From: Hyaloperonospora brassicae
Taxonomy: Eukaryota; Oomycota; Peronosporomycetes; Peronosporales; Peronosporaceae
DNA length: 64,000 bases
Assembly (NCBI GenBank): GCA_947650285.1
Contig: CANTFL010000174.1
Location: 372,001-436,000, forward strand
Direction of reading: 5' to 3'
Positions 9,929 to 21,135 of this stretch are shown piece after piece. The position numbers and the translations under genes were made by a program. Positions within the stretch are counted from its first letter, which is position 1; each line of letters begins with the position of its first letter. The notes beneath the pieces are model-generated. The model was not told where the DNA came from. It saw only the letters and a program-made list of their open reading frames with translations, and did not search any database.

Positions 9929-11675
9929 TGTGGTGAAGCCGATTTCACAAAATTGCTTTAGTGAGGGTCGATCTTCCACTTGCCCAGACTTGCCGACTCA
10001 CGGAAGGGATACTCCGATCCGTGCCTTGTTGTATAGTCATGTGCTCACCTTGTGTACCCGTCGGTTGGGCTGGCATGAGCTCTTCGTAACGGCTTTGGAA
10101 GATGTCGATCTTGCTGAGGGTTTGGAGTTGAGATTTCGCTTTCGGTGCGGAAATCTTCACACCACGAACAGGGTTCTGCGATCTTGATTTTAGGTGCGGC
10201 AATCTCTATCTGGAAATGTCGCGATCTCGATCTTGAATCACACCGATCTCGATTTATCCTCGGGGTCGGGGTCTTTGCTGTGCAGAAATCTTTACTTAGC
10301 AAATGATAGTCTTGCGTCGATCTTGCGTTGGGATCGATCCAATCTGGTCTCGGGATCGGCCGATCTTGCCGGAAGTGCGCAATGTGGGCGGATCGATTGC
10401 TTGTTTCGCCAAAATGAAACGTGCCGATCTGTCCTGTAGATCGCTTTAGTCTTGCTCGGTCTTGTCTTGAACTCCTTTTCCAGATCATTTGACCACTTGA
10501 GCCGCCTCGCGATCTTGTAACCAAAATCCTTTTCTTTTACCGTTGTTTGCTGCTACCCTAGTAGTTGAGTTAGGTTGAGTTACCTGAACCCCACCTTGGC
10601 CTTACAATCCAAGTTGAGTTCACGAAACACGGCGCGGCGAAGTCTCTTGATCGACGGGAGGCCAAATATCCCGCCCGGAAGAGAAGTATGCGGCGTGCTT
10701 TATATGTAAAAACGGTAACTGCTTTATTATCCAACCAAATTAAAAGCCATCCTATTCTAAAGCCTATTCCAAACTGTAGGTCACTCTCCAAGTCGATATC
10801 GCCTTTAAATTTTACCGATCCCTTGAACACGTGTCGATATTTCGTGACCTGTGCTCCAAAGATAGCGTCAATACTCCCGACATCGTACCTAGACACCAAA
10901 AATGGACCAAATTTCAAATACGGTACCAAATACCCAATTTTGGTACCGAAAAGTCCAGAATATCATCCAAATGCCTAATGTATCTAAATCCGTTTTGCGA
11001 CGTCGATTCAACCGGCTTCCACTGGCTCTTTCGATCTAAAATTTAGGACATCACTCTTGGACCTTTAACAAGCATGTTTATCACGATCCAATAGCTCCAT
11101 CACCGATATATCCATAATCAGCAGGGAACATGACCGATCTGATGTCCAATTAGAGATTGTTGAAGATCGGTACGGTATAATTCAGCAGTAGATAGCTTTC
11201 TGTTTACCGTACGTGCTCCAATATCATCCTCCCGGGTTTATCGGATCAACTAGACCATCCACAGGTCTTGAAATAGTTCCCTGGACTCCCACGAGTATCC
11301 ACACTTGTTGATCGGGATATAATTAGCCTAAATCAGTACTCCCTTTGAGAGAATGGTAAATAGTGTCACCAATCTTCTAGATGTTTCACCTTCGTCACAG
11401 AGTCATATCGCATCATCTGGTCCCAGATACTTGTCCCAGATCGCTCCATGGAAATCGTTCTATATGTCGTCTTGTCCCAGATCGCTCTGTCTCATGTCGA
11501 TCCATATCCATCAATCTGGAGACAACTGGATCGGATCGCCGATCCCCGTTGAGATCGCTTTCCATCTCCTTATTATGGCGCTAGGTCCAATGTCATCATT
11601 TTCCATTAGTAAGTGACGCCTTAACTGGGTAGTCACCGATCCACGTCCCAAAATTTGATTAGTAACTTCACCACA
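9929..11675 (-). mobile_element. Solo LTR C nested in element B
   Basis: 1747 bp, TGTGGTGAAG ... CTTCACCACA, flanked by the 4-bp duplication GAGG (9925-9928 and 11676-11679). Several blocks resemble the LTR of B: an ACTCCGAT..CGTG block, CTCACCTTGTGTACCCGTCGG, GGAAATCTTCACACCACG and a ..CCCGGA(A/G)GAGAAGT block. It is therefore a diverged relative in the same orientation, but without the 101-bp array. There is no internal coding region, so it is a solo LTR left by recombination. Joining the flanks with one GAGG gives a continuous pol frame across the site, which confirms both boundaries. Confidence 0.88.
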
Positions 11676-11679
11676 GAGG

Positions 11680-12210
11680 CATACTGATCGTTTGTCGTGG
11701 TTGTTTCTTTGGCGAAATCGCGATTAACATCTCATCCAATTCCTGTCGAGGAGTTATACTCGCTGCCAGAGTACCCAGTATCTCATCTCCACCCTTCTCA
11801 CATCGACGGATCTCCAGTGTCTAGTTTGATAACAATGCATCCCATCATCCTAATCTCCCATTGAGACCGAAGGATTGGAGCAACCAGGTTAGGTTTGAAC
11901 AACGCGTCAGCACGGTGATCTCACGAGACACCAGCATGGTATAGCATACATCTAGCATCATTAGCAATGCTAGTACATCCTTCTCCACCACGCTATAGTT
12001 ACCTTCGTTTGGCTTCAGTGTACGGCTTGAAAAAGTGACCGGCCAGTACACCTCCTCATGTTTCTGCAGCAATGCCGCCGACACAGCCCACTTGCTGGCG
12101 TACACCACAATAACTGGCGGTCGATCCAGGTCAAAGTGTTATAGATGGGTGTAGTCGCTATCTTCTGTTTCAGAAAATTGAACGCGATCGTTGCTTTCTC
12201 CCAGCGACTC
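11680..12210 (-). pseudogene. First RNase H of element B (RT-linked)
   Basis: 12108-11845 reads YASKWAVSAALLQKHEEVYW, then FSSRTLKPNEGNYSVVEKDVLALL and, in a nearby frame, the LTRxSxLAWLLQS region: the usual RNase H-like domain following gypsy RT. Upstream, ATIAFNFLKQKIATTPI is the typical junction helix between RT and RNase H. The domain continues to the solo LTR edge as a variable tail (ITPRQELDEMLIAISPKK). Confidence 0.8.
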
Positions 12211-12570
12211 CTGCCTTTCGGATCCTGATCGCCCCCAGCAATTAGTTGTGACTCCTGATCGCCTACAGCAATTGGGTGCGATTCCTGATCGACACCAGAG
12301 ATTAAGTGTGATTCCTGATCGCTCCTAGCAATTGAGTGTGATTCCTGATCGCCTTCAGCAATTGGGTGCGATTCCTGATCGCCTTCAGCAATTGGGTGCG
12401 ATTCCTGATCGCCCTCAGCAATTGGGTGCAATTACTGTTCGACCTCTGCAATTGGGTGCGAATCCTGATCGCCCCCACCAATTGGATGTGATTCTTGATC
12501 GATCCCAGCAATTGGATGCAATTCCTGATCATCACCAGGGATTGGGTGAAATTTATGATCGCTTTTATGG
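12211..12570. repeat. 30-bp minisatellite inside pol of element B
   Basis: About twelve units at an exact 30-bp period (starts at 12211, 12241, 12271 and so on to 12541) of the type ATTGGGTGCGATTCCTGATC plus ten variable bases. Because 30 is a multiple of three, the minus strand encodes decapeptide repeats of the form DQESHPIAEG between RT and RNase H. Confidence 0.92.
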
Positions 12571-13720
12571 GCAGTATGACGCAGCCGAGTTCGCCCGCAA
12601 CCCCTACTGTCCTTGGGTCGTCATACGCTCGACGGATCTCATAGAAATCGGCCCTCGTAATTCGTACAGTACTGAGGCGAACACTGAAAGGTGTTCGATG
12701 AATCCAATGTAATAGTTGAGGCTCCCCAGAAACGATTGCATCAATCGTAAGGAGCGAGGAAATGGTATGTTTACCAATGATTCTAGATCCTTTGGGATCG
12801 CTTCTTTTCTAGCCAAAGACACTTGATGACCCAGGTAGTCTACCTTGCGTCATCCCCAGAAGCTCTTAGCCAGACTGATCGATAAATTCCACTGATTACA
12901 CACGTTCAACAATCGTTTCACTTTGCGGTAGAGAGATTCCCACGACAGGGCCGGTATCAGTATATCGTCGATTTATAATCTTCGACCAAGGACCGACGTC
13001 TTCATGTCAGAATCTGGTTTCCCGTCGGTAAACACGTCGATAAAATCTGGTGATCCCGAAGTGATCGTAGTTGGACGTGTACCAATCTTCAAATATCCAT
13101 TTAACGCATTGTCGACCAGTCGTTGGTAAATCTGAGGTGCGTTATTCAATCCAAACGGCATCTTTAGCCATTCAAGCAGGCCTGATGGTGTAATAAACGT
13201 CGAAATTTCTTTGGCTCGCTCCGTCATTTTTACGACCCAAAAACCACTTGCCATGTCTAAGGAACAGTACCACATGGTTTTATCCATATCCTGCAGCAAG
13301 TCACTGATCGAAGGCATGGGGTAAACCATCAACCTCGTCAGCTAATTCACTCGTCTATAGTCGATGCATAATCGCATATCTTCTCCATACTCCTTCATAA
13401 TCACCACGATCGGTGATGCCCACAGAGAAGTAAACGGGCGAATTATCTGCGCCGTCAATAGTCACTTGATCAGATAAGCTAGCTTCTCGCGAAATTTGGG
13501 AGCGACCGGTCGCACCCTCTGTGCGATCGGGTTTGCGCCTCCGACATCAATATCACAGACCGCTACACGAGCCGCAGGGGGTAGGGCATAACCTTTGCCG
13601 ATTAGCAGAAGGCGATTCGCCTATATTAGTTGTCGCAACTTCTCTTGATCACTTGACAGTAGCTCTCCTCGGTCGCCCACTTAAATGTCTTCTAAAGATT
13701 TCTCGGCCGTCGGTGTAACT
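12571..13720 (-). pseudogene. Reverse transcriptase of element B
   Basis: Visible in order: RLCIDYRRVN near 13370-13340, MPSISDLLQDMDKTMWYCSL with DMASGFW (motif A Asp kept), LKMPFGLNNAPQIYQRLVDN, and the catalytic box as IDDILIP near 12970, preceded by a stop where an aromatic residue is expected. Then SLARKEAIPKDLESL and LRLMQSFLGSLNYYIGFI, the thumb and connection region. A second stop lies at about 12850. The palm insertion with DVFTDGKPDSDMKTSVLGRR is characteristic of this gypsy lineage. Confidence 0.85.
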
Positions 13721-14697
13721 ACTTCTGGTAGGATCGCCATGTGCTGATCGACATTCTCAGCATACAACTCTCCACTTTCGTTACGGTACGTCGAGTCGGT
13801 AAGCGGTTCCACCCCCGTCTTTTCCTCTACGATCGCCACGACGTTATTCCGTTTGACCAGGCGATCGTAATTTTTCTGTAACTCACAATCTAGATCGCAC
13901 TCTCGTCTGTCTGACAGAGGGACTCTCCTTGCAGCAAATCGCTGATACCTCGCCCGATATCTTTTGCGTCGATCATCTTTACTTCAGGGTTTGACTCATC
14001 ATGCCGATCTTGTGACTGATCATTTCTCCTGCACCCTTGGGTCGTAGATATCGACGAAAAGACTTTCGTTGGTAGACAAACATCTTCCTCGGGCTGCATA
14101 CACCGCTCTTCTGTGTCCCTCGCGATCTCGTCAGACTGATTTCTGGACTGTTTTGGTCCATCACCATCCATGGTAGGGATCGCGTCTGGCTGATCGATGG
14201 ATCGTCTCTGTTCTCGATCAGGTTTCTTGCAATCAATCCTCCCTGTCACGGTCGGCGTCACCACCCTGCTATATTCTTTTGAAATGGTTTGCACACGCTC
14301 ATCGTCTTGCGTCTCGTCATTTGTATGTTCCGTCGCAAGTAACTTGGTCGATCTTTGATCACTCTTCATAGCGCGATCATTGTTTTCACTCTCGTCTATG
14401 TAGTGCATCAAATCTTCGTCGATCCCGTTTTGATCAGGTTGTAACTTGTCAGCACTGCAGTCGTTGACCTCTTTATCTGTCTTCGCTTTTTGGCGTTTTA
14501 AAATCTTTCTCGGCGTAGGATATGATCGCTGATCAACCAATGACCCTTCATACGTTGCGGGCGAGACTTCTTCTCGATCAGTTGTAGCCTCGAACGCTAA
14601 TGTCTGCCACTCGTTACAACGTCGCGACCCCACAGACACGTACCCCTGCGATCGGAGTATCGTGTCTGCTACCATCCACAGCCCCAATGGAGTTCAC
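13721..14697 (-). pseudogene. Charged linker between protease and RT of element B
   Basis: An open stretch (14687-13890) encodes an acidic, Lys/Gln/Asp-rich, low-complexity polypeptide with no domain I recognise. It sits where the spacer between protease and RT is expected. It continues as VEEKTGVEPLTDSTYR toward RT. Confidence 0.55.
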
Positions 14698-14906
14698 TAG
14701 CGTAAATTCACCTCGCGATCACATAGGTTTGTGAGATGTAGATAGTTGATCCTACCAGGCCCGGTATTCACAGTTAGTACCCACTCCACGTCTCTTCTTA
14801 CCCAGAATTTAGCTCTTGGAGGCGCGATACCTATTTTCACTTCTGTTGGTTTGCTGGCCGGTATCACCACATGTTGATCATTCAGGTTGATCGCTTATGT
14901 GGTCGA

Positions 14907-15245
14907 TCAATAAAGTGGCTTACACCCCGCTAGACCAATGCGGACTTCATCGGGTAGACATTGCGTTCCGTCCACTATATCCAAGCGAGAATTCGCCGGA
15001 ACCATAAAATCCATACCCAGTATAGCCTCCTGACCGATTTGATCACCGACTTGTACGTCGAAATGATACAATAGTGAGCCGTCCAATATAAGCTTGATCT
15101 TCGTGCGCCCAATTGTCATGTATGTGTTTTTCCCTATGCCGACACATTCTTGAGTTTGGCTTTCGTCGATCATGCCCCTACCTTACGAGCAAAGGTGGTG
15201 TCGGTAATTGACACTTCAGCACCGGAATCAAACAGCATAGTGGCC
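14907..15245 (-). pseudogene. Aspartic protease of element B
   Basis: At 15240-15185 the minus strand reads LFDSGAEVSITDTTFARK, the retropepsin active-site loop with catalytic Asp (DSG). After a frame change, 15173-14907 gives GRTKIKLILDGSLLYHFDVQ and AILGMDFMVPANSRLD, the flap and the second conserved region (ILGMDF). It would cut the Gag-Pol precursor. Confidence 0.82.
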
Positions 15246-15633
15246 TAATCGTTATCGATCTTGCCAACCGCTTTAGACTGCTTAAACCACTTTCCAGGGA
15301 TGTGGTATTTCCACTACCCACGTGATTCCCCTAGTGCGAGATCGAGCTCCATCTTCACGGCTGATCGGGTGTATTTATCAATTCGTTGCACACTTGAAAT
15401 TGCCGGGACACAAGTTGAATCAATACGTATATTAGCGATCGGCTCGGCCTGATCGTTAAATTCTTGATCCTTCACTTGTTTCTCAACGAATGCATATACG
15501 CAGATCCTAGAACGCTCGGCCCGTACCAGATTCCATCCTGGCGAGCGTCCTGGTTTAACATCTCCTCCGCCTCCGACGGAAACATTCTTGCGTGCTTGGT
15601 AGTCACATACCATTGGCGCATTAGATTGTAGAA

Positions 15634-17690
15634 TTATTTTAAATGGCACTTGTCACTCTCATGCACTTTTCCACAAGCTGCACACGCGTAGAAGCACTTG
15701 TCCGACGGATGTCCTTTACGACCACACTTTTGGCAAGTCAATCGCTTCCAGCAGCCACGATCATTACGCTTGATCGATCCACAGTGAGTGCACGGATTTG
15801 GTCGTTCTCCGTGATCGCGTAACTCCTCCCGATCAGCTTCTTCATGTGGCATACGATGATCTTGCTTTGATTGCACTCGAGTGGGGACTATAGTTGCACA
15901 AACTCTGCGCCGGTCCACGTCGTCTTCCGATCCGCATGGATCCGACTCCGAACTGCTGCTATCGATTTCCACTCTGATCGCTCGTACGGCTCGGGTTTAT
16001 TTCGACGGCACCTGATCAGCATTAACTTTGATCGCTGATGAAACTTTCCCGATCCCATCGACGCCTTCGTGTACTGGCTTTCCATCCGCTGATGCACACG
16101 CAACGTTTCTTCCATGTCATCGGCGTCCGACAATTGCAGTAGAGTCAACTGTTTCGCTCTTTCGCGATCGTCCAGCATAGAAATAAAATGTTCCACATTT
16201 TCACGCCGCGTAGCGTGTCTTCCTTCTCGAATTGCGACCTTGGCTCGGATCGATGCCCCATTCAATCGATTTCAATACTCCAGCGGAGTTTCATTTGGTC
16301 TTTTGCGTGCGTGGTAATACTGTATGGTATTTGACACGCCGTACCCTCCATATTGCACCATGAAACCTTCCAGCAGATCTTTCCACGTGCGACGCGTAGT
16401 GCGACTCAGTTGACTGTGCCAATTCTGTGCCGGTTCCGTAAGTGGATCACCGAACACCAGGCATTTCTCTTCATCTGGTGATTGGTCCCTTAGGAACGCC
16501 GACTTGACCTTGCCGATCCAGCTTCTGGCGCGATCTTTGTCTCGTTCTCTGCCATTAAATTCCTTCAGCTCGCCGATCACCGAGAAACGGATACGCTTGG
16601 TAGAAGGCCCTTGATTCATCGACAATTCAGCAGGAGCCATTAAAGTCCGCATCGGGTCTTCCCGCTCCGATTCGTATTGGGCATGTCCTCCGTGATCGCC
16701 AAAGTCTGATTGACATTGACGCGATCCGACCGACTCCATCTCGACATCCCAAAAGTATGTCTCTCGCGCTCTTGGCATCTTGCTCACTTGACTTGGGTAG
16801 ATCGATTTACAGGCTTGACTCCGCTGCTTCTTTTTGAATCGCTTTATTGCGTTGTCAATGTAGGACAGCAGATGTACTTGCAAGGCCACTGCGTCATATC
16901 CGGTGGCGCGTATAGCTGCCGATCGCGGCTCATCCCTGATTCCTCTGGCTCGATCATGCAGATGAGCGGAACCACTGGGACCTAGTGACATCCATTGATT
17001 GCCGATCGAGACGTCTGAGTCGATTTCGGATTCCGCTGAGGCATACTGCGACGATCCGGTGTGGTATTCCTTCGTCACGTCCGCGATCGTGGTACTCGCT
17101 TGATCTTCAATCTTGGCTTTGCCTGTGAGAGGGATCTGCTTCTCGTCTAACGATCGACATGCGCAGTTAAGTTGGTCTTGATCAAAATTCAACAACCTTT
17201 TCACATTGACCATCTCCGCCACGAAATCAGCTTCATGCAAAAGTCGCATGATCCCATAGATTCCTTCCAGTATGTTCGATGGACTTGTCGGGGTCGATAC
17301 CGGACATTGTATCTCGTCGATCAGTTCTGGCTACAGCATTGGAGTACTGGGTAGCTTGATAGTAGATTCTTGAGCATCTTCCACTCCTACATCTTGGCCA
17401 ATTCTTCATATTGCCACCCTTCCATCTTGATCTCGTCTTACACGAACTGGAACGGCTTCGGGACCTTGTTCTTAACTTGATCACGTTGATCGGGATCGGT
17501 CGTTGTTTCCTTCAACCTCACAGTCGTCGATCGATCTTTTTTCGAGATCGCGGGTGTGACCTTGGTGAACGTTTGCTCGATTTTGACCGACAGGTTTTCA
17601 CCCTGCGAATCATGCTTTGTAGCACGATCCGCGGTAGTCCCCGAAGGGACCTCAGGAGGGGGTCGAGGTTTTTCTTTCAAATCGAGCGAT
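15634..17690 (-). pseudogene. gag of element B with three zinc knuckles
   Basis: The capsid part is in 17249-16272 (RIRFSVIGELKEFNGRERDK, WHSQLSRTTRRTWKDLLEGF, YYHARKRPNETPLEY). A stop at about 16271 replaces the next residue of a motif usually continuing with a leucine-rich helix, and the frame carries on as NRLNGASIRAKVAIREG to 15888. The nucleocapsid (15972-15634) has CTHCGSIKRNDRGC, CQKCGRKGHPSDKC and CAACGKVHESDKC. Upstream, 17690-17438 is a Lys/Pro-rich N-terminal extension. Several stops make it inactive. Confidence 0.83.
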
Positions 17691-17870
17691 CGATTTTACT
17701 CTTTTGTTTTCTTGTCATTAGAGCCCCTCCCATTACTCTGATGAACTGGGAATCTTTTAGACTTAAGCGTCTGTGGCGATTCCTTGGCCTTCGACGCTTC
17801 CGTCCCAATTTCAGTTTTTATCTTCACATTTTCACTCGGGGAATCACGGTGAAATCCCGAGTCACCAGAA

Positions 17871-17889
17871 GATCCGGGCACGCGCACCA
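17871..17889 (-). other. Primer-binding site of element B
   Basis: Read on the minus strand just inside the 5' LTR: one base, then TGGTGCGCGTGCCCGGATC. The complement ends in ACCA, preceded by a plausible acceptor strand and T-arm bases, so it fits a tRNA 3' end. It differs from the site used by A, D and E. Confidence 0.7.
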
Positions 17890-17890
17890 G

Positions 17891-19468
17891 TGTGGTGGAG
17901 TGGTAATCGCTTTTTTGAGGAGTCGATCCCAACTCTCCACTGGCGCCCGGACGACCGACTGACGGAGGGGTTACTCCGATTCCGTGTTCTTGATTGCCTT
18001 TCTCACCTTGTGTACCCGTCGGTGGGGCGGGTTGCACTCTTCCAGGTGGACTCGTGTGAATGGAATACTTGACCGTGTTTGCGATGGGATCGAGGTTCGA
18101 TCACGGTGTGGAAATCTTCACACCACGGTCGAGGTTGGTGTGATCACGTGGAATTCGTCACGCGATCACTTGTATGTTTGTGGGATGCTCGATATAAGTC
18201 ACCCTGATCTGTAACAGGTCGCCTTGTCCAAATGTAGACATTGGTTTGCTAGCCTTCTGACCATTGAGCCGTCTCGCGATCTTGGGTCCTCAACCACAAA
18301 GGATTTTCTGCGTCTAGTCGCAGTTGGGGTGTTGTTTGAGAGATCTTGATCCCTGGCCAAACAATCTAGGGATATCACTTAATTAAAGTATGCAAACCTT
18401 TCCTTGACGTCGGGTGGCCAATGATCCACCCGGAGGAGAAGTCGACACGTGTACTTTGAAGAAAATTACACTCTGTTTATTTTTAACCAATCAAATCCAA
18501 CAAACCTATCCCTATCCGCATGTCTTGGACATCGTTTGCCACATGTCGCTCTCTCTAGACGGTAGCGATCTTGCACTTGCGTGGCCCACACCTGATATGC
18601 TTGTCTGATCGCGATCACATACCTGATCACTGATCCCGATCTCGATCGCTTCTGATCGCTACCGCCTTGCTGATCGCGGATCACATGGTGTGCTCCACTC
18701 TAACTTGATCTCGATCGCATACTTGATCTCGATCACATACCTGATCACTGATCACGATCTCGATCGCTTCCTGATCACGATCTCGATCGCTTCCTGATCG
18801 CGATCGCCTTGCTGATCGCGGATCACATGGTGTTTTCTACACCAACTTGATCGCGATCACATACCTGATCACTGATCCCGATCTCGATCGCTTCCTGATC
18901 GCGATCGCCTTGCTGATCGCGAACCACATGGTGTGCTCCACTCTAACTTGATCGCGATCACATACCTGATCACTGATCACGATCTCGATCGCCTCCTGAT
19001 CGCTATTGCCTTGCTGATCGCGGATCACATGGTGTTCTCTACACCAACTTGATCGCGATCACATACCTGATCACTGATCACGATCTCGATCGATTCCTGA
19101 TCGCGATCGCCTTGCTGATCGCGGATCACATGGTGTGCTCCACTGTAACTTGATCTCGATCACATACCTGATCACTGATCACGATCTCGATCAACCATCA
19201 CGATCTCGATCTCCTCCTTGATCTCTATTGTCTTGCTGAACGCGGTTCACGTCTTGATCGACTGATCGCCAACGTTACCTTCCGCCTCATACCTTGACCC
19301 AAGATCGTAGGTCTCAACCTGCCCGATCTGATATCCATTTTAGTCTGACTGTCCAATGGACGCGATCTGACCAGATGTGGGATCGGGCAGCCAACCGTTA
19401 ACTGGCTCGGACATAACGGGAATGCGATCAGTTCCTCTACAGCGAATTTCCATAGTAGCTTTAACACA
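17891..19468 (-). repeat. 5' LTR of element B
   Basis: 1578 bp, nearly identical to 5568-7245 except for one fewer 101-bp unit. The outer end CACA meets the target duplication ATGA, after which the RT frame of element A resumes. Confidence 0.92.
18608..19232. repeat. 101-bp GATC-rich minisatellite in 5' LTR of B
   Basis: The landmark CATGGTGT falls at 18684, 18826, 18927, 19028 and 19129: five copies against six in the other LTR, with the same 142-bp first spacing. Confidence 0.9.
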
Positions 19469-20235
19469 ATGACGTACGCCCTGATCCCGAAAAGAATAAG
19501 GCGATCAACGACTGGACCGTACTAGTCGATGTCAAGGAACTATGAAAGTTCCTCGGGCTAGCGGCGTACTTGCACAAGTACTCGCGCAACTACGCCGAGA
19601 TGATTACTCATCATTATCGATTTCGGAACAAAAATGTGAAGTAACCATGGAACTCTACCAGTCAGCGGTCCTTCGAAATTATCATAGAGCTTGATGCAAC
19701 CGCACATATTGGCGATTGCACACCAGTACAGATTATTCCACGTGTTCTGTGACGCCAGCGATTTTGTAATTGGCTGTGCGCTGATAAAATATATAATCGA
19801 TGGCGCAGAGCACGAATTTTGCCATCAATCTCGTCATCTGCCAGCAGCTGAGCTCAATTACCTAGTGCATGACAAGGAACGCCTTGCTATGAAATATGCA
19901 CTGGGTATACATTTTGTCAATCTCCTGAGAGATGATACATTTGTTGTGAATACGGACCATGCGTCGCTACGCACGGCCGTAAACAGTCTTTACCTCTTGC
20001 ATAGAATGGCGAGGTGGCTGTCTTTCTTTGCGGAGTAAAACTTCATAGTGGAATATGAACCAGGACGACTGAACGTCGTCGCTGATGCGCTTTGAGTCGG
20101 CCCGATTTCGAGCCGACTACGCTGATTAACAGTGATGCCTTGCTCGCTGTTTTGGCGCTGTCATTCAGTGTGCCGTCGTCTCCCTTACTAGACGACGTGC
20201 GGAAGGCCTACGCATAAGATAAGAATCTCCCCCGT
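19469..20235 (+). pseudogene. RT end and RNase H of element A
   Basis: The RT thumb resumes directly after element B (19470-19640: VRPDPEK-like, then LGLAAYLHKYSRNYAEM). RNase H follows at 19691-20100: HVFCDASDFVIGCALIKY (first Asp), HDKERLAMKYAL (Glu), VVNTDHASLRTAVN (Asp) and LNVVADAL. All three acidic positions are kept, but a stop at 20037 splits the domain, where an aromatic codon is found in element D. Confidence 0.85.
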
Positions 20236-20248
20236 TTGACGGACCATC

Positions 20249-21135
20249 TTGTATATCCATCCCAAACATTATTGTCGTATCTGCCGGATCTATAAAACGT
20301 TCCTCTTTGGATCGGCATACGACTCGCAACAAATTGCTGTAAACACAGCAGTTTCAGACGACACGCCTCGTGTCGTCGTACCAGATCATGATGATTTGCG
20401 TTTGCGTATCATCTTGGAATATTACTATGCTCCAACAGGTGGGCATCTTGGCCGTGAGAAGACTTACCTCACGGGTAGTCGTGACTTTTACTGGCCCCGC
20501 CAGTACCAGTTTGTGCGCAATTACATTCGTTCTTGTGAGGTCTGTCAGCGGGTGAAGCCTAGCCCTTCATCCCACACGCCATTGCAACCTCTGCCGATCC
20601 CAGCATGGTGTTGGGAGTCCGTTTCCATGGACTTTGTCGTTGGTTTTCCGAAGACACTCGCACAAATAATGGTAATCGTGTGCTTGTGGATCGTTTCAGC
20701 AAGATGGTACATCTTGCTGCAGTCCCAGAATCGATCAACGACCACGGCTGTGCGCGTGTCTTAATCGAAACTGTGTTTCGACTCCACATTTTACCCCAGG
20801 AACTCGTATATGACCGTGACTCTCGGTTCACGGCGACGTTTTGGCAATCCGTATTCCGCACATGGGGAACGCGATTAAAGATGTCAAACTCTGATCATCC
20901 CGAAATAGATGGTCAGACAGAACGTGCAAACCGTGCCCCTGAAGAAATAATTCGAGGATACGTCGTCTCGTTTTCAAGATGGAGTGAGTTCCTACCGAAG
21001 GTCGAACTCGCCATCAACAACTCCCTGCATGCGTCCACAACGCATATATCGTCCTACGTGAATGGTTTATGCCACCCAACTATTCCCGATCTGGTGCATA
21101 GTGAATATGATCTGAGAAAGATAGGGATTCTCTAG
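20249..21135 (+). pseudogene. Integrase of element A
   Basis: The HHCC zinc domain is visible as YYAPTGGHLGREKT and CEVCQRVKPSPSS. The core spans SMDFVVGF (first Asp), VDRFSKMVHLAAVPESINDH, LVYDRDSRFTATFWQSVFR (second Asp) and SDHPEIDGQTERANRAPEE (Glu), a normal DD35E set. A frameshift lies near 20640, so the zinc domain and the core are in different frames. Confidence 0.85.

Larger units (their letters stand above)
5568..19468 (-). mobile_element. Gypsy element B with long LTRs and two RNase H domains
   Basis: A 13.9-kb LTR retrotransposon on the minus strand, inserted in the RT of element A. LTRs are 1678 bp (5568-7245) and 1578 bp (17891-19468), each TGTGGTG ... ACA in plus reading. Target duplication is ATGG (5564-5567) against ATGA (19469-19472), one mismatch. 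A primer site lies beside the right LTR and a purine tract beside the left one. Reading right to left: gag with zinc knuckles, protease, long linker, RT, RNase H, a second RNase H, integrase, chromodomain. The sequence is extraordinarily rich in GATC. LTRs differ at about a dozen sites plus one repeat unit, so the insertion is young, yet several pol frames have stops. Confidence 0.93.

Noticed and set aside
9929..11675. Host intron or spacer within element B
   Set aside because: Terminal TG..CA inverted ends, a 4-bp duplication and similarity to the B LTR show it is a solo LTR.
12332..12712. Plus-strand frame with PDRLQQLGAI-type repeats as a gene
   Set aside because: It is the complement of the 30-bp minisatellite, whose minus strand is in frame with pol.
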